From Bryobacterales bacterium (GTDB lineage: Bacteria; Acidobacteriota; Terriglobia; Bryobacterales; Bryobacteraceae): a stretch of DNA of 43,175 bases. Location: assembly GCA_003167255.1 (NCBI GenBank), contig PMTR01000006.1:55376-98550 (forward strand), read 5' to 3'. The translations under genes were made by a program, and so were the position numbers. The first letter of the stretch is position 1. Every line of letters begins with the position of its first letter. The notes under the pieces are model-generated. The model was not told the DNA's origin and did not search any database. It saw only the letters and a list, made by a program, of their open reading frames with translations. Below, in pieces: positions 39,708 through 43,175 of this stretch.

Positions 39708-42700
39708 CTAGTTGGCGGCGAGGCGGAAATCGGTGAGGCCGATTTCGTCGCCGCTGGGAATGTGGAAGCCGAATTTGCCGTGTATCAAAGAGCTGAGGAC
39801 GGTCCAGTTGTCCAGGATCACCCACTGGCCACCTTGCTGGACGCTGTGGATGACGGCGTTGGGCATCACACTGATGGTGAAGCTCATGGGTTGCTTGCGG
39901 TCGAGCTTGTGGGGGATCTTTGCCTGCGACGCTTTGTCGCCGTTGACCACTTCGTAGCGAGTGAGGTTTTTGTCGTCGACCTGGAAGAACAGGTAGTTCT
40001 TGTTGTCGCGGAAAGCCATGACCCACTCGAGGCGCTTGCCTTTCAGGATGACGGCGGTGAAGCGGATGGTAGTCCCCTGGGTCAGGTTGGGCGCGGCGAG
40101 CACGTAATCGCCGCCTTCGTGGACGATCATGTTGTTCAGGCGGGTCCAGCCGCCGTCTTTCACCCAATCGTCGGGACCAAAAACCGGTGTGGAGGGGGGC
40201 GCTTTAGCGACGGTCTTGGGAGCCGTGTCAACCTTCTTATTAGAAGTAAACACGAGGCTGGCGGTCGAGATGGCATTGGCGGTGACGCGCACGGTGGCGG
40301 TGGCGTTCTGGTATTGAGGCGCGGTGCCGGTGATAGTGTAAGAACCCTCGGCCAAACTCAAGCTGGAACCGGAAACATCGCGATCCTGGGATTCGCCCTC
40401 TCGGCGGATGCGGAGGTGGGCATCGAGGCCGGCGGGGCTGATATCGACCTTGAGGGTGCCCAGCGTGCTTTCGAGCGCACCCAGCAGATCGACGGTCTTT
40501 CCGCTGGCGAGGGTCACGTCGGTTTGTAGCGGCTTGAAGCGATCCTGGCGGAGGGAGACGGCGTGGCGGCCGGGCTCGAGGGTAGAGAGGGAGAATTCGC
40601 CGTCGGAGCGGACCGTGCCGACGCGCGCGCCATCGATCCAGACTTCGGCGTTGGGAGGCGCGTGATGGACCGCGAGAGTGGCTTTGGCGGGCTGGAGGTT
40701 GAACGTGAGCTTGGCCTCCGCCCCTTTTTGGACATCGACGGTTTGATCGGGAGTGGGCGCGAAACCGTCTTTGCGGAGTTGCAGCGTGTATTTTTTGGGG
40801 ACGAGGTAAACGATGAGGCGTCCGCGCTTGGTAGTGCGGCGGTACTTGTCGCCGTTGATGTAGAGCTCGGCTTCGTCTTCATTGGCGACGACATTGACCA
40901 CGCCGAGATTGCGGGCGGTGCGGAGGGAAATATAGAGGGCGGCGGAGGGCTGGGCCTCGAAAACTATTTTGTCCTGCTCGCGGGCGGAGCCATCGAGTTG
41001 CAGTTCGTGGGTGCCGGGAGCGAGGTTCTGGAGGGGCAGACCGTCGGGCGGCAGATCGCCGGCAGGCTGGCCGTCGAGGGAGACCTTGAATCCGGTGGCG
41101 CTGCCGTAGAGTCGCGCGTCGGCGCCGAAGCCTGCGAGGACGAAGCCGCGGAGATTCGTGGTTTCGACCGGGGGAGAAATTTTGGGCATTGCGCCGGGCA
41201 AGATTTCGAGCTGCACGGAGGCGGTGGAATTGCCGCTTTGGACGGTGAGCGAATGCTTGCCGGGAGTGAGGTTGGCAATCTCGGCGCCACCATCCTGGAT
41301 CTGGCCGGCGGGTGAGCCGTCGAGTTGGACGGTGCCATCGCTGAGGTCGGTGAAGACGGCGACGTGCGGCGGAAGCGGAACGAGGGTGAGGTTAACTTGG
41401 GGAGAAGCGTCCTTACCGACGGTGAAGCTGGTGGAAACATCCTGATAGCCGGACAAGCGGGCGGTTACCTGGTAAGTGCCGGGAGAGAGATCCATGCGGC
41501 AGGTGGAAGTGCCGCAGGTATCGCCGTTGAACTTGATTTCCGCGCCTTCGGGCGAGGAGCGCATCACCATCTGGAACTTGGCGGCGGCGGGCAGGGGTGC
41601 CGGCTTGCGGCGGTGGGCGACTAACACGACTGCGGCGATCAGGAGAAACATGCCTACGGCGGTGGCGGTGATAACGTAGAGTCTCTTTTCCCGGCCGGCG
41701 TTGTTGAACCAGAGTTTGAGTTTGTCGAGCGCGGTCGGGCCGGACGGCGGCGGAGGAGGAGGCGGCGTTGGTTCGACAATGGGCTCCGGCGGCGGAGCGG
41801 GAGTTTCGAGGACGTTGCCGGTGGGCGGAGAGGGCGGGGCGGGTGCGGAGGTCTTGGATTCCGCCACGGCCATGGGCAGCGGAACGGCGGTTGAGGTGGC
41901 GAGGGAGCCGGGCAGTACGGTGAGATCGCCTGCCGGTTCCGCGGGCGGTTTCCCGGCGGGTGGCGAGGCTTCGGGCGCGGGCGCGGCGGGATGGGTCTCG
42001 CGGGCTTCGCGGGGACGGACGGTCTGGCGCTGTTTTTCGACCTGGGCGCGCAGCAAAGTAGCCTGCAATTGCTGGAGACGCGGCTCGTTGGGATAAGTGT
42101 CGAGACCCTGGGCGACGACCGCGAGAGCGCCATCGATATCGCCATCGGTTTGCATGCGGCGGGCCTGGGCGAGGCACCAGGCGACGAACTCCTCGCGTTT
42201 GCGATCGGAAATGCGCGCGGCGAGGCTCTGGGCGGGCGCGTGCTTGGGCTCGAGCTGGAGGACCTCCTGCACGAAAGCGTCGGCGGAATCCCAATCGGAA
42301 TCGACCAGGCGGCGGGCCTGGTCGAGGAGAGAGTTCACCAGCACGGTGCGGATGACGGTATTGCGGGAATCGAGGGAGGAAGCCTCACGCAAGGCGGCCA
42401 GGGCGTCATCGGGAGAGCCTTTCTCACTGGCCTCGCGAGCGCGTGCGAGGAGTTCGAGCGCCTGGGCGCCGCGCTCCTGGCTCTTACGGACGAGCTTTTC
42501 GAGTTCGAGCAACTCGGATTCGCCGGGGAATTCGGTGAGAGCGGCTTCCACGGTCTGCAGGGCGCGCTTGTAGTCGCCGTTTTCAAGGTACTGGTCGGAC
42601 TGCTCCACCCAGCGGGCCTTGGCGGTCTCACGGGCCTGTTGATCGCGGCGCTTGATGAGGCGCTGGATTTCGAAGGGAAGGCCGGGTTGTTTATCGTGGA

Positions 42701-43175
42701 TGGATTTGAGGATCTGCCACTGGTCGAGCGAATCGTTGAACTGGCCGTGCTCTTCGAAGAAGCGGGCCTTGGAGACGATGGAATTGACGAGGTCGCGTTT
42801 GTCGCGGACGAGGCGGACGGCGCGCTCCAGGTGGTTTTCGCCGGGATAGAGTTTGAGGGCTTCCTCGAGGATGCCCATGCGGCGATCGAGGTCGGGTTCC
42901 TCGTCGACTTTTCGATCGGTTTCGGCGATTACCTGGGAGAGCTTTTGGCGCTGGCGCTCTTCGACGTCGAACTTGAGGGCCTGGAAGAGGGCGTGATTGG
43001 GGTACTTGGCGAGGAACTGTTTGCAGGTGGCGGAGGCGGCTTCAAAGTTCCCGCCGGCGAGATTGCGCCTGGCTTCCTCGTAAGAGTTCTTGAGAGTGTT
43101 GTGCTCGGAGCTGACCTGGTTGTAGAAGTTCTGGTAGGTGCTGCTGCGGCCGGTATCGGATTCGGGGAGGTCGCG
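39708..43175 (-). CDS. Very large PEGA-domain membrane protein, N-terminus off the right edge (likely Ser/Thr kinase-linked)
   Basis: 1155 residues are visible and open to the window edge; the ATG at 42878 is internal, since the same frame continues upstream (RDLPESDTGRSSTYQNFYNQ). In order: helical TPR-like region (to about 430 from the edge), a Pro/Ala-rich linker, one transmembrane helix (RLYVITATAVGMFLLIAAVV), and at least five PEGA repeats (beta domains with SSPEGAEIKFNGD, LDGSPAGQIQDG, LSLDGQPAGDLPPDG-like, AELYINGDKYRRTT, AEVWIDGARVGTV). The C-terminal domain resembles DUF1080/LamG-type folds (NNMIVHEGGDYVLAAPN, FRDNKNYLFFQVDD, GKFGFHIPSGDEIGLTDFRL). The missing N-terminus is likely a kinase domain, as in other acidobacterial PEGA proteins. 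Confidence 0.85.
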   Translation of the reverse strand, partial: RDLPESDTGRSSTYQNFYNQVSSEHNTLKNSYEEARRNLAGGNFEAASATCKQFLAKYPNHALFQALKFDVEERQRQKLSQVIAETDRKVDEEPDLDRRMGILEEALKLYPGENHLERAVRLVRDKRDLVNSIVSKARFFEEHGQFNDSLDQWQILKSIHDKQPGLPFEIQRLIKRRDQQARETAKARWVEQSDQYLENGDYKRALQTVEAALTEFPGESELLELEKLVRKSQERGAQALELLARAREASEKGSPDDALAALREASSLDSRNTVIRTVLVNSLLDQARRLVDSDWDSADAFVQEVLQLEPKHAPAQSLAARISDRKREEFVAWCLAQARRMQTDGDIDGALAVVAQGLDTYPNEPRLQQLQATLLRAQVEKQRQTVRPREARETHPAAPAPEASPPAGKPPAEPAGDLTVLPGSLATSTAVPLPMAVAESKTSAPAPPSPPTGNVLETPAPPPEPIVEPTPPPPPPPSGPTALDKLKLWFNNAGREKRLYVITATAVGMFLLIAAVVLVAHRRKPAPLPAAAKFQMVMRSSPEGAEIKFNGDTCGTSTCRMDLSPGTYQVTARLSGYQDVSTSFTVGKDASPQVNLTLVPLPPHVAVFTDLSDGTVQLDGSPAGQIQDGGAEIANLTPGKHSLTVQSGNSTASVQLEILPGAMPKISPPVETTNLRGFVLAGFGADARLYGSATGFKVSLDGQPAGDLPPDGLPLQNLAPGTHELQLDGSAREQDKIVFEAQPSAALYISLRTARNLGVVNVVANEDEAELYINGDKYRRTTKRGRLIVYLVPKKYTLQLRKDGFAPTPDQTVDVQKGAEAKLTFNLQPAKATLAVHHAPPNAEVWIDGARVGTVRSDGEFSLSTLEPGRHAVSLRQDRFKPLQTDVTLASGKTVDLLGALESTLGTLKVDISPAGLDAHLRIRREGESQDRDVSGSSLSLAEGSYTITGTAPQYQNATATVRVTANAISTASLVFTSNKKVDTAPKTVAKAPPSTPVFGPDDWVKDGGWTRLNNMIVHEGGDYVLAAPNLTQGTTIRFTAVILKGKRLEWVMAFRDNKNYLFFQVDDKNLTRYEVVNGDKASQAKIPHKLDRKQPMSFTISVMPNAVIHSVQQGGQWVILDNWTVLSSLIHGKFGFHIPSGDEIGLTDFRLAAN

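Overview
The window is 43 kb of high-GC bacterial chromosome. The families point to Acidobacteriota, most likely a Solibacter/Bryobacter-type member. The evidence is a TPR-type Ser/Thr kinase next to a giant PEGA-domain protein, two PEP-CTERM proteins, a short acidobacterial-style conserved protein at 33.5 kb, many intergenic GC-rich hairpins, and TAnAAT boxes close to start codons. This placement is inference from gene content, with no database search.

Layout. 1-2.1 kb (minus): an NtrC-type sigma-54 response regulator cut by the left edge, preceded by its membrane histidine kinase. 2.1-3.8 kb: ribosomal protein S1. 4.15-7.0 kb: a four-gene 2-oxoacid:ferredoxin oxidoreductase operon (delta, alpha, beta, gamma). 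7.2-10.0 kb: a toxin-antitoxin island with a PIN toxin and a 59-aa antitoxin, a secreted protein of unknown function, an orphan XRE antitoxin facing a DUF4160-like relic, and a HigBA-like pair. 10.0-12.4 kb (minus): threonine synthase and homoserine kinase. 12.5-13.0 kb: exported SRPBCC protein. 13.3-16.5 kb: 1081-aa hybrid PAS/GAF sensor kinase. 16.57 kb: tRNA with CAT anticodon, probably tRNA-Ile2. 16.8-20.1 kb: pheS-pheT.

20.2-23.6 kb is a compact minus-strand block: a PEP-CTERM protein with thioester-domain-like motifs, a hotdog thioesterase starting in the previous stop codon, a DNA-binding/transmembrane/FG-GAP fusion, and a second PEP-CTERM protein. This is the best candidate here for an undescribed system, perhaps a cell-surface module with its own membrane-tethered regulator. 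23.9-26.3 kb: ComEC. 26.6-31.3 kb (minus): LysR regulator, KduD-like dehydrogenase, 2-keto-3-deoxygluconate kinase and 1-pyrroline-5-carboxylate dehydrogenase. These belong to uronate/KDG and proline catabolism. 31.4 kb: Gfo/Idh/MocA oxidoreductase.

32.7-34.3 kb is a gene graveyard: an intact nucleotidyltransferase, a broken AbiEii relic, a conserved protein that has lost its stop, and the C-terminal scrap of an LptF/LptG permease. 34.3-37.0 kb (minus): YghZ-type aldo/keto reductase, a 68-aa protein and an FHS-family sugar transporter. 37.0-43.2 kb: a 872-aa TPR Ser/Thr kinase converging on a very large PEGA-domain protein that runs off the right edge.

Throughout, intergenic spaces carry short GC-rich palindromes, often flanked by GTGGGG or GTGGGAC and sometimes abutting or supplying stop codons.
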